Shown here: one piece after another, positions 54,151-64,000 of the stretch
Layout of the letters: each line of letters begins with the position of its first letter
Position numbering within the stretch: position 1 is the first letter of the stretch
Source of the DNA: Lepidurus packardi
Taxonomy: Eukaryota > Arthropoda > Branchiopoda > Notostraca > Triopsidae
Direction: 5' to 3'
NCBI GenBank assembly: GCA_023053545.1
Contig: JAKZAN010000004.1
Coordinates: forward strand, 3,534,001 to 3,598,000
Length of the DNA stretch: 64,000 nucleotides
The notes under the pieces: generated by a model
Database searches by the model: none
The model's input: only the letters and a program-made list of their open reading frames with translations
What the model was told of the DNA's origin: nothing
Position numbers and translations under genes: made by a program

Positions 54151-56741
54151 ATGGGTGACTATGAAACCAGCTCAAGGAACGCGGTTGTGGAATCTCCCAG
54201 CAGTAATAATGCTAACATGTCTGAAAACGGTTACAGCTGCCGGCATCGCTGCGAAAAATACTTCGCTGAGCTTGATAGATGGTAACTGTATTTTTGTACA
54301 TATACGGGTCATCCATAAAGAGTTGCTTCCAGGGAAATATGGAGATCTATTTTGCTGGGCCAAATGCTGTCACTAATGCTATGCGGAACTGGAGTCTTGA
54401 GCCAAATTCTGAGTTCCACCTATAATGTGAATGCTCCCACAGGTAAAAAAAAAAGTCCTACTATACGAATAAAGAAATTATATAATCGTATTCTTCCTGG
54501 TAGCACAAAGCTTTCTGAACTACGTACTCTTGTGCTTGGTATTCACCACCATGTTGGCCTGCAGAGGGGGAGAAACATCTCTAATTCCTATTCTGAGGGA
54601 AAGAGGCTGGAAATATTTCCTTTTAGCCGTGGCTGACGTGGAAGCCAACTACTTGGTAGTCAAGGCTTATCAGTACACGACCCTGACGAGTGTTCAAGTA
54701 AATCTACGTCTAAACTTTTAGTTAAAGAAACTAAACGATTCTTGTTTAACCCAAGCTTTTAGATTGTTTTACCATTCCTGTTGTTCTTTTGCTCAGTTGG
54801 GTTGTTTTGAAAGTTCGGTACAAAATTGTGCACATTCTGGGGGTGAGCATATGTCTGATGGGTATTGGCTGCCTCGTTTGGGCAGATGCTGATGATTCTA
54901 AGGAATCTGGAACAGGTTTTCGATTTTTTTTTTTTTTTTTAAAAGAAAGGCACTTAATTCTTGTGTAGTAAAAAACCGACTGATGGGCGACCTGCTTTGC
55001 ATGAGTGGTGCATTCCTTTATGGCGTTTCAAACGTGGCTGAGGAATTCGTAGTCAAAACCTTCGATACGGTAGAATTTTTGGGGATGCTGGGTCTCTTTG
55101 GTAGCGTCATCAACGGCATGCAATTGTGAGTCTCAAATAACCCATTGGCGTTATTCACAAAAACCTCTATTTCATTATTTTGATTCTCTTTTCTAGAGAA
55201 TATTCAAATAATTTAAAGAATACAATTTTTTGAATTAGGGCTGGTTTGGAACATGAAGAAGTGGCCAGCATCGATTGGAGCGACTGGCATGTGGTTGTAC
55301 TGCTCTTGTCCTTTGCTGCCGTGCTCTTTGCCTACTACGTGGGCGTGCCGATCGTGCTCAAATTCACTTCCGCTACGGCCGTCAACCTCTCGTTGCTCAC
55401 CTCGGATTTTTACTCTCTTATTTTCGGCGTTGTCATGTTTCATTTCCAAGTAATTAATTTTCTTTAAAGTTTCCTAAATTTGACATTTTTCCCTCTCAAG
55501 TACCACGCCTTATATGCGTTATCGTTCTTCCTGGTCATAACCGGTGTTGTCATTTTCTGTGCCAAATCTGCTCCCGTCCGCTCACAGCAAGAAGCAGCTC
55601 TTTACAGGTAGTGCATGCCTATTCCAGATTGCGAAAAAGACATTTTTTTCCTTCTTTTTGGATGAAGAGATTGTATGCAATATTTTTAACAACATTTTGT
55701 GGTATAGCTTAAACCTTGTGCATGTCTATAGTCTGTTTATATTTTAGTTGCGTTCCATAGCATGTAAAGGACCTTGCGCATCCTTTATTTTATGTTTTTA
55801 GTCTTGAACTTCAGCCACTTATTGTCGATTTACCAACCGATTGAGCTGTTGAATTACGACGGCATTTTTAAGTGCAGGTAATATTTTGCAATACATGTTC
55901 TATTGCATGATTCCTGTACATCCTTCTGATTTTCATTCAATTTCATCACTTCTGGGTTAAGGGTCCAAAACAATGGGATTTAATCGGTACACTGGGCAGT
56001 ATTTAATGTTTCTGATGTGCAGGACGATGTTAACACGTACGACTACGGTGACTACTGCGGCCAGTTCGAGTCACGATTTGCACCTGTCTCTGGGTACGAA
56101 CACGTCTTCGTCTTCCACGCCATCCTCTGCCCATTACCATTTCCCGTACCCACCCCCTCCTCCACCCCCGCAGTCGGTCTGCCCGGGCTCGTGCACACTC
56201 TCCCATTCCCAGTCGCTTCCTTTGCCGGTATACGCTCACTCGGCCGAAATGGCCTATGGTACTTACAGACGACAGGCTAAAAACCCGCATCAACATGCAC
56301 AGCAGCAGCAAATGACGTCCTTTGTGGGAGGGGCGGAGAGAGCTTTGCTAGGCGGTCGAGAGAGGTCTCTGTCGACTTCAAGTCAGGTGGGAATTAGCAC
56401 ACAAACAGTGACGGTCAAATTTCCGCCGTCTTCACCGTCGGATGCTGGACCAGAAATTACCGGCATGGGTCGTGGTATAAGCGGGTACAGTACTTTGCCC
56501 CGACCCCGGGGTCACAAAGAAGTCACCTTTAACCCTCAAGCTACTTTCCAGGTAAGAAAATCCGTTTTTTAAACTTTTGTTGATGTTTTTTAAACTGTTA
56601 TTTTGTTAGTTTTTTGTTGTTGAATTTATTTGGCAAAATTGGGGCGGGAAAAGTAAAAAAGGATTTCTGTTTCGTTCTCGAAAAATTATATAGGTGTATC
56701 GACGTTCCAGCGTTACCTATGACGGCGATGAACAACTGTAA
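54151..56741 (+). CDS. SLC35F: SLC35F1/2-type solute carrier, two C-terminal forms
   Basis: This is a member of the SLC35F branch of the drug/metabolite transporter superfamily, expected to have ten transmembrane helices; SLC35F2 is linked to queuosine/nucleoside-like substrates. Shared exons: 54151-54281, 54333-54442, 54504-54697, 54756-54915, 54969-55125, 55239-55449, 55501-55607. Blocks: [96 protein letters not shown] and [20 protein letters not shown]. After phase-2 exon 7, splicing to 56023-56551 and 56694-56741 gives a 548-residue form. Its cytosolic tail is long, His/Pro/Ser-rich and ends TYDGDEQL. Splicing to 55802-55844 gives a 370-residue form close to the mammalian length. The start ATG 54151 begins [16 protein letters not shown]. 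Confidence 0.93.
55802..55844 (+). CDS. SLC35F: Alternative last coding exon of SLC35F (short form)
   Basis: After an acceptor TATGTTTTTAG this exon supplies the one base needed to close the phase-2 codon of exon 7 and then 13 codons, [14 protein letters not shown] in all, before TGA at 55842-55844. Downstream of the stop a donor-like CAG then GTAATA occurs near 55878, so it may also be an internal cassette carrying a stop. It is mutually exclusive with the long-tail exon at 56023. Confidence 0.65.
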
Positions 56742-57341
56742 AAAGTTTGTTTATGCACTTCCATTACAAACTTTCGAATCCTTGTACAAAAGGAAAGAGA
56801 GGAAAAGAAACACTGTATCCATTTGTGCGCCGCCAATTCCAGCCTGCATCCAGTGACGAGAAGGGTTATCGTTTCTACAAGTCCGTGTTAACTTTAGCCA
56901 AACAGTCAGCAGTATTTTTGTACAAAGTTGAACAAACCATTTCCAAGACAAGTTTTGAGTGTACTTAAAAAACTACTCCCAGTCATGTGTCATGTTTGTC
57001 TGTGAACGTCTAGTCAAAAAAAGAAAACAAAAAGAAACAAATATGTACAAGTTTTACGTATGTGTCTGGTGTGATTTTCTTAGTCCCTCCCCCAGTGAGA
57101 TAGAGGATGGAAAACTCCAACTATGCCCAATTGTTCTAATCCTCTTTTTTAGATTGTTTATGCGTCATTTACGAGATCCGTTTTGATTTTTGTCAAACGC
57201 GTACGTAGGCAAAATTTGTCACTTTACTGGGCCAACAGACACGTTTCAATAAAAAAAACATTCTTTTATAAAAACCCGACTGCTTTTTATTGTATGCTTG
57301 CAAGAGTTTCAAACCCCAAACGAATATCACAATGATTTTTC
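56742..57341. other. Tail-to-tail spacer with facing poly(A) signals
   Basis: This region contains the 3' UTRs of SLC35F (plus) and ASCC3 (minus). A plus-strand AATAAA is at 57248-57253 and a minus-strand AATAAA at 57291-57286, so the two transcripts probably end within about 40 bases of each other or overlap slightly. No other gene is seen. Confidence 0.7.
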
Positions 57342-60300
57342 TCAATCCATGCGCAAAGGAACGATGTACTGTTGATCCAATCCCAAATACGAGTCCGACA
57401 TCACATACAAAGTTAACATAACACGTTCTAAAGTATTGAATAGAAAGCAATTATTACATTTAGCAAGTGAGAAATAAATGTAAAAAAATTTCGTCGATCC
57501 TAAAATATTACGTTCATAAAGATTAATATATTATCAAACGTACCTGGGGTAGAAGGGGTGGTAAAAACCAACGAGTGGGTAGTTTTGTTCCCAATAGGTG
57601 GAATGCGTTTTAAGGCCAATAATTCCTTCGTCTCCACGCAGCCCAGGATGAGCACCCAGCTTTCATCCTTGGCTTTAGTAAACCTGGGAGCGTGGACTCG
57701 TTTCTGCTGTTCTCTACTGGCTAAGGGTCCGCCCCTAGTTCCCTCCATCCCAGGGGCGGGGCGCTTAGGTCTAACTCCTCCTCTGGCGCCGCTGGCATTG
57801 TCCTGATCTCGCTCCAAAACGACGTGTAGCGTGTAATCTTGCTTGGTAAAAACCCGCACCCAATTATCCGGATCCTGCAGTCGGAAGGTTTTTCCGGAAC
57901 GGATGGGTCGTGTGGGGAAATCCTGGGCCGGCGTACCCTCTGGATCAGGTCCGTTTAAAAGCAGCGTGGTGCGAATAACAGGTAACCCACCTAATACTTG
58001 ATACGCCTATTGGATCGAAACCAAATTCTTTTTAAAAAAACATAAATGACTTAAAAGTATTTTACTTGTTGGATTTGCCTCTCATCCAAATCGCTACGCA
58101 AGGCTTCAGCAAAGTCTCCGTAATTATTGCGACATGCTTGCATTAGCTGAGGTAACAGGGGCATGGCTATCGTGCCAGGGTAAAGGGAGCGTTGTAGAGC
58201 CGTTATATGCCATTCTTCAATAAAGGGCAAAATCAAAGGCGCTGGATCTGTGATCCAACGTGCTTGAACCACCATTTGCATGACTTGAATGATACGTAAA
58301 GCTGTGTTCAAGAATCCTTGCTCAGCCGCAACGTCCAGCATGGCCTGTATGCAACCAAATTTTAAAAAAATTCGCCCAAAATTCTTCAAAAAACACGGGA
58401 GTATACCTGCATGATCCTAAAGACAGAATCCAATACGGTTTTCGTGTCGGTCAAGTAATCGGCTACGGGTAAGGGGAGACGACTGAAATGGGATTGTAAC
58501 AGCAAATGGGCTTTGGTATGGGGTGAATCCATGCTTAACGGAGGTACCGCGATGGGGCAAAGTTTGGCTAATTCTCTGTTGATTTACAGTAAATACACGA
58601 TTAGTCAAATGCGTTCCCCCCCACACACGAAAGAAAAGCTAAAGACGTTTCCCCTAAGGTCATGCGGGGGACTGAATGACCTCGGATTGATCTTCATTCA
58701 TTCGATAAGCTTTTTTCGGACGAAATATTTCATAAAACAGTTTCATTTACTTTAAAATCAAATCCGTACTTTACTTTCATACTACCAAACATTTCTTAAA
58801 AACTTCACTTACGCATTAGTCTGGTCTTCGTTATGGCGTACGGGCAACTCTCCGTATTCATGACTATCGGTGAGTAACGTTAATACATCTTCCAACGAGG
58901 AATTAGCTCGAACCCCATTCCGGAACAATTCCATGGTCTGGTAGGATAGGTAGTAAAATGAAGCAATTCGGCCTAGACTGGTGCACGAAACAACACCTTC
59001 TTCCTATTAAAAAATAACATTGAAAAAACAAATTAGCCATGTAATAAGCACACACATAAAGAAACACACTTGGTATTGATTGGCTTTTTTTGTATAACTA
59101 GTAACAGTTTCTTCTAAAGTATTAATAAATTGCACGCGACAAAATACCCTGAAATTGCCTTTAAGGCATAACTTTGATGGAATCTTTGAGAATAGGATTT
59201 ATTAGTATAATTGGAAAATTGAAACAAAATGATCTTCAGAGCACGAAGATCCTCATAGTATAGATGTTCCTCATACTATAGATTCTCCTGATCTTACACA
59301 ACTATTTCCCTAAGGCACTTGTTTATCACTAGACAGATAACAGGAATTGAAAAGTCTTACCGTGACCGTGAGGCAAGAAGCTCCCAGTAGTTTACTCAAC
59401 GAGGAATCAATGAGTGAAGACAGGTAAGTATTGACAGTGGCCGGCTCCACCCCTTCCAACCCATAATACGTCGGGTTTTTGAGCAGCCTTCGAAAAAAGT
59501 AAGTCCATGTTAAGTAGTCCAGCGCATCTTGGCGACTACCAATGGTCCCGCCCACCACTTCGGCGTTCATATGATCCGGCAATACCTGCAGTAAACTGGA
59601 ATGGAAAAACACGGCCCAAAAAAATAAATCAATGAAGCTCACTTAGTGTGACACCTTCTTAACATTTTAAATGTACCTGGACTCAACCGGAAAAGGTTCG
59701 TACAAAAATTTCTTATAGAAATGTTTCTTGGTGTCATGCACATAAACGACAGCGACACCATGATCGTCGAACTGGGGTCGTCCAGCGCGTCCCATCATTT
59801 GAAGAACATCCGTGATGGGCATATCCACGTAGCGCTTGACTTTGGCGTCATAATACTCGGTTCCTTTGATGATGACTAAATGGGCGGGAAAGTTTACACC
59901 CCAGGCCAAAGTAGCGGTTGCTACGAGTACCTGGATCTTGCCCTTCACGTACAATTCCTCTACCACATCGCGATCGCGCTCTGTTAACCCGGCATGATGC
60001 AAGCCAATCCCGAAACTGAGCGTCATTTTCAAGTTGGTGTCTTTGATTCCCACCAGTACGTGTTCCAATTCCATATCGTCTATGTGCAGCCACATGTGCG
60101 GATTGTCTTGGCCGGCAAGGCATCCGAGCAAATCCAACGCCGTCAGACGCGTCTGACGTCGAGAAGAAACGAAGATCAGCGACGGCTTCTCGGGGGCATA
60201 TTGCTGGATGGCCAAATAGGCGGGACGATTCATGGTAGCCATACGGGGACAGTAGTGTTTCCCCGGGAAACCGTGAATGTGCACTTCCAAGGGTACGGGC

Positions 60301-63300
60301 CGCACCGAGGGTCGGAAGTTGTAGAGTCCCATGGGTCCGATGCTTAGCCAATTGGCTAGATCGCGAGCATTCGCAACCGCAGTCGATAGACCCATGAGTC
60401 GTACTTGCCGCTGATCAGTGCCTCCTACGGACGTCATATAATTGGCTCGGGAAACGATAACTTCCAATACCGGACCACGATCTTCGCCCAAGAGATGGAT
60501 TTCGTCGATGATAATGAGCCCCACAGAGCGCACATAGGGCCGGTTTTGCCAAGAACGACTCACACCGTCCCATTTCTCGGGGGTGCATACTATCAGGTCC
60601 GCTTGGTTCAGCATCCGGGCGTCAGGAGCCACATCGCCAGTCAACTCGACAACTTTAAGACCCAACATACCCCCTAATCTGGTTTGCCAATCGCGCATTC
60701 GCTCTCGTACCAGAGATTTCAACGGTGCAATGTAAACGACCTAAAATAAATTAAGAATGAATCAGTTTAATAAGGGTAATCCCGGTATTTTCTGAAGGAA
60801 AAAGTAGGCTTGGATGGTAAAATAGGTGCCGATTTCTAATAACAGCCAAAGACTTACTTTGGAGCTTGGACTTTCGTTCAAGAGGCGAAACATGGCGATT
60901 TCGGCAACAATGGTCTTGCCACTGCCAGTTGGTGCTCCCAGAAGCACATTGTTGTCTGTGTGGTACAGGCAATGGAACAGCTGCGTCTGAATGGCGTTGA
61001 AATGCGTAAACTGGTACAATTTGGAAAATTTCGGGCCTAAAGTCGTCACAGGTAAGGGCCGCAAGTCTAATAAATCTAAAATTCCCCCAAACCAAAACGT
61101 TATCGTCCTTTTATAGAAACAGTTGCTAGCAGCTTCTAATTCACCTGTATGTGGCGGGTGATCATCAGGCAATATTAAATGCTGGAAGGATAACGCACAA
61201 GTGTGCTCTGCTTGCAGCCAGCGGTCTGAACTGACGCGAATGTAATACTGGCTGGGTAACGGCTCAAAAATCGGGATGGTGAAGACCATCGGTAGCACTT
61301 CTTGGCGCGTGACCACTTTCTTGGTGAGTAAAATGGACTCTTGATGGTACATGTGGTTCGTTTCCGGGTCTTCCACCCAAAGCCAAAAGGGTTCTCCTCC
61401 TCCATGGACTTTATCATTCCATCTGAAATCGGCCGAGATAGACACGTGCACTCGCAAGACGGTCCTGGTAATGGGCTGCACATTTGCTTCAATTTGCAAA
61501 ACTGGAAATTCTTCTACACACCGTTTGAGCGTTGGTCCCATACGTTGATGATGTACCAACAACCCTGTTAGGACAAAAAGAATACCAATGAATCTTTTTA
61601 CTTTTTAAAATTCTATTTTATTATTTAAAGAAAAAGCATTTATACCAATCTCCTTTCCGTCCATTTCTCGCATTCTTGGTAAAGTCAGTGCCCGATTGTT
61701 CTCAATTTTGTCCATAATTTCCGGCCCCAAGAAAGTGAACTGCCTTAAGGGGTGCTGCGAATCCCACTGCTGTCTTTCCAACATTTTGGCAACGCGGAGT
61801 ACGCGGCCGGCCATGAGAGGCCATCCACGGCGCAAAACAATGTCGTAAAGGGCTCGTGCTATACGGACCGCGTTTTGGCTCACGTAGGCTTGATCAGAAA
61901 TGAGGGAAAAGGAGGAAACTCGCCCCCGACTAATATGAGTCTGTAAAAGGCAGTTGACTTTGCCATAGACATTTTCCACACCGCCCGCTACGGGCAACTC
62001 GCAGTGGTAATGCACTAGGTCATCCAATTCGTCCATTTCATCGTCTCGCACTTTTAGCTGCTCGAATTCTTGAGCTTGGGAGATCATGGCCAAAATTTCT
62101 GCTTCATTCATGACAGGACGCAAGAGCTCGTTAAATGTCTCGATCGTATCGTATTTGATATAGAAATCGCTGGAGGTTCGTCCCAAATCTATACGGAAGG
62201 ATTCCGTTTACATATATTTTTTCAACTAAATACAATTCTAGAACATCACCTGTGGCATGAAGTTGACCAGTTCTTTCGTCGAAACGAATCATACGTGCTT
62301 TATCCAACGCACGGGCAGCTGTAACAATCAGTTCTCGATGCACCTCATGCAGCATAGGATCTTCCTGTTTATTCAGAAACACCATTAAATGTCCTTTAAA
62401 AAAAATAAAAAATAAAATAAAAATACTTGAAGCTGTAGATACTTGATTCCGTACGCTTGAGGATTTTTGCGCATTCGAACATGCAAATACGTGTAACCCA
62501 ACCATCGTACAGCTTCCTCTACGGTAGTCACTGTTCCGGACGAAATCTTTGGAAAATAAATGTGAAAAAAGTGTCATTTTTTTTTTTCAAGAAACTTTCC
62601 TAAAATTATTACTCACCTCTGCGTTGAGGTTATCTGTCAGGAACTTCGTGAAGTTGCTCTCAATGGGATACTGGGACGTAAGTAAAGAAAGATAATGCGC
62701 CAATTTATCATGTGAGGTGATGATCGTTCCATGCCCTGAGGTGTCGAACTGGGGTCGTCCAGCCCGTCCAAAGATCTGCAAGACGTCCAAGATTCCCAGA
62801 TCTACGAATGCACCGTGGCTGGCGTCGTAAATTTCCGTTCCCTAAAAACAGTCAATAAATAACTCAGTTGGGCAGTTTTTGTAGGCAAATTACATCTACC
62901 AGTGGGTGTTTTATCGTCTATCACTGTCTTTCATAAATAACTTCTATAATTTTAAAACTTTTCAATTATTTTTATGGACACAATTGAAAAGTTGAATAAA
63001 TGTGAATGATTCAATTTTTCAATTCATATAAATTTAAATGAATACATTTAAATTACAATAAAATTGAATGATTCACTGAAATTAATCCTGAGTTTTCTAA
63101 GATTGAATCGTTTCCCATTCTAAAGTTGTTATTTTTAAGGTACTTTACTTTAATGACGACAGCGTGGGCAGGCAAATTGACACCCCAAGCTAAAGTGGCT
63201 GTGCAGACCAATACTTTGACCAAACCGTCCCCAAACAACTTCTGCACTAGATTCCTTTGAGAAGCAATCAAAGACAAACATTATTTTCCACGATTTGTTT

Positions 63301-64000
63301 ATTGTGAAACAAGGATACCTGTCTTGGCGTAACATGCCGGCGTGGTGAACCGAAAAGCCGTCTCCAAAGAGGTCGCCCAGGTGTTTATTACGCGATTTGG
63401 CCAGCTGCTGAACAGCGAAGCCTAAGGCAGGGCTTTCAGTTGGGCGAAATTGTGTAATTTGCCCTTTCTTCTTAGCAAGCTCTCGTAGTATAGTGGCTGT
63501 CCGTAGCGTAGCATTACGGGCATGGACAAAAACCATGACTTGGTGGCCTTTCACGACCATATCCGCCACTTCGTCGTAGCAGACAGCATCCGAGTCTTGA
63601 ATTTGCTGCATAGGATTGACTGCTTTCACTCCAATGAAGGTTTGGCCCAGCGGAACGGGCCTGAAACGCGAATCGAAAAAGAAAAGGCCTTTATAAGGGT
63701 TCACTCGCAAAAACTGGGCCACGTCAACGTAATTCGGCAGCGTGGCGGACAGGCCCACTATTCGTATCATAGACTGGGACGACTCCACCTACAAAAGTAG
63801 TATCCAAAATAATTAAACGAATTTTACCTTCCGAATGTGTAAATGCTATTTTACTTGTCGCTGGGTACGGGCTACTAAAGCTTCAACTACTGGACCACGA
63901 TCGCCATGCAACAGATGTACTTCATCAATAATAAGGAGTTTAACTAAGTTGACTAAAGCAACATCACCTGAAATATGTCAAAAGAAACGTTTAATGAAAA
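57342..64000 (-). CDS. ASCC3: ASCC3 dual-cassette Ski2-like helicase, 5' part missing
   Basis: ASCC3 is the helicase of the ASC-1 complex, which unwinds alkylated DNA and splits collided ribosomes. The gene runs from the right edge down to TGA 57342-57344; the N-terminal several hundred residues are off the window. First cassette: [15 protein letters not shown] (about 63930), [78 protein letters not shown], then the first Sec63 unit ([33 protein letters not shown]). Second cassette: [19 protein letters not shown] (Walker A, about 60930), [93 protein letters not shown], and a second Sec63 unit ending [11 protein letters not shown]. Both ATPase boxes seen here are intact. PTGSGKT plus DEIH/DEVH and the two-cassette order separate it from single-cassette helicases, and the closest sequence match is ASCC3 rather than SNRNP200. 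Confidence 0.95.
62956..62993. repeat. 12-bp inverted repeat in an ASCC3 intron
   Basis: AACTTTTCAATT (62956-62967) and AATTGAAAAGTT (62982-62993) are perfect complements around a 14-base loop. The surrounding 150 bases are very AT-rich and repeat ATTGAATGATTCA and TTTAAAT motifs. This is intronic and probably a small decayed foldback sequence. Confidence 0.75.

Noticed and set aside
56017..56280. Second open frame over the SLC35F long-tail exon (starts [14 protein letters not shown])
   Set aside because: It needs a phase-0 entry, but the upstream exon leaves in phase 2; the other frame is open to a sensible end and joins the final exon in frame.
59848..60677. Long alternate-frame and antisense open stretches over the second ASCC3 cassette
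   Set aside because: The helicase motifs occupy one frame only; the others have no family resemblance and follow from codon bias.

Overview
The window is a gene-dense animal chromosome segment. Genes are split by many short GT-AG introns (mostly 50-80 nt), lie on both strands, and sit close together. All the recognisable proteins are conserved metazoan families. The compact introns, the tandem pair of invertebrate-style otopetrins and the mixed gene orientation suggest an arthropod, plausibly a small crustacean such as a water flea. That taxonomic call is inference from style, not from a marker gene. Layout, left to right: a PIF/Harbinger (HARBI1-like) transposase gene cut by the left edge (minus) followed by a repeat-rich spacer; NAA15, the auxiliary subunit of the NatA N-terminal acetyltransferase (plus), whose 4.4-kb intron hosts a complete secreted proline-rich gene on the opposite strand; DCTD (dCMP deaminase, minus) head-to-head with TFG (plus); PSMD13/Rpn9 (plus); a ClC-3/4/5-type Cl-/H+ exchanger (plus); two tandem otopetrin proton-channel genes (minus); EIF4G2/NAT1/DAP5 (plus), which has no usable in-frame AUG; an ATP8A-type phospholipid flippase with two alternative first exons (plus); a DCN1-like cullin neddylation factor (plus); SDAD1 and NOC2L, two 60S ribosome-biogenesis factors in tandem (minus); an SLC35F-type transporter with alternative C-terminal exons (plus); and ASCC3, the dual-cassette helicase of the ASC-1 / ribosome quality-control trigger complex (minus), whose 5' end runs off the right edge. 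Exon structures were built by hand from conserved protein blocks, splice sites and phase bookkeeping. For NAA15, DCTD, TFG, PSMD13, ClC, both otopetrins, EIF4G2, ATP8A, DCUN1D and SLC35F every listed exon adds up in frame. SDAD1, NOC2L and ASCC3 were traced by blocks and their outer limits are the supported part. There is no operon-like or phage-like system here. The genes are mostly housekeeping: protein N-acetylation, nucleotide metabolism, ER export, proteasome, neddylation, ribosome assembly and rescue, translation initiation, membrane transport. The observations most worth following up are non-AUG initiation of the NAT1/DAP5 gene with an overlapping AUG uORF, two substitutions in the ClC anion-selectivity motifs, the strongly divergent intron patterns of the two otopetrins, alternative terminal exons in ATP8A and SLC35F, a long near-perfect hairpin near 46.1 kb, and three stop-free introns of exactly 57 nt.
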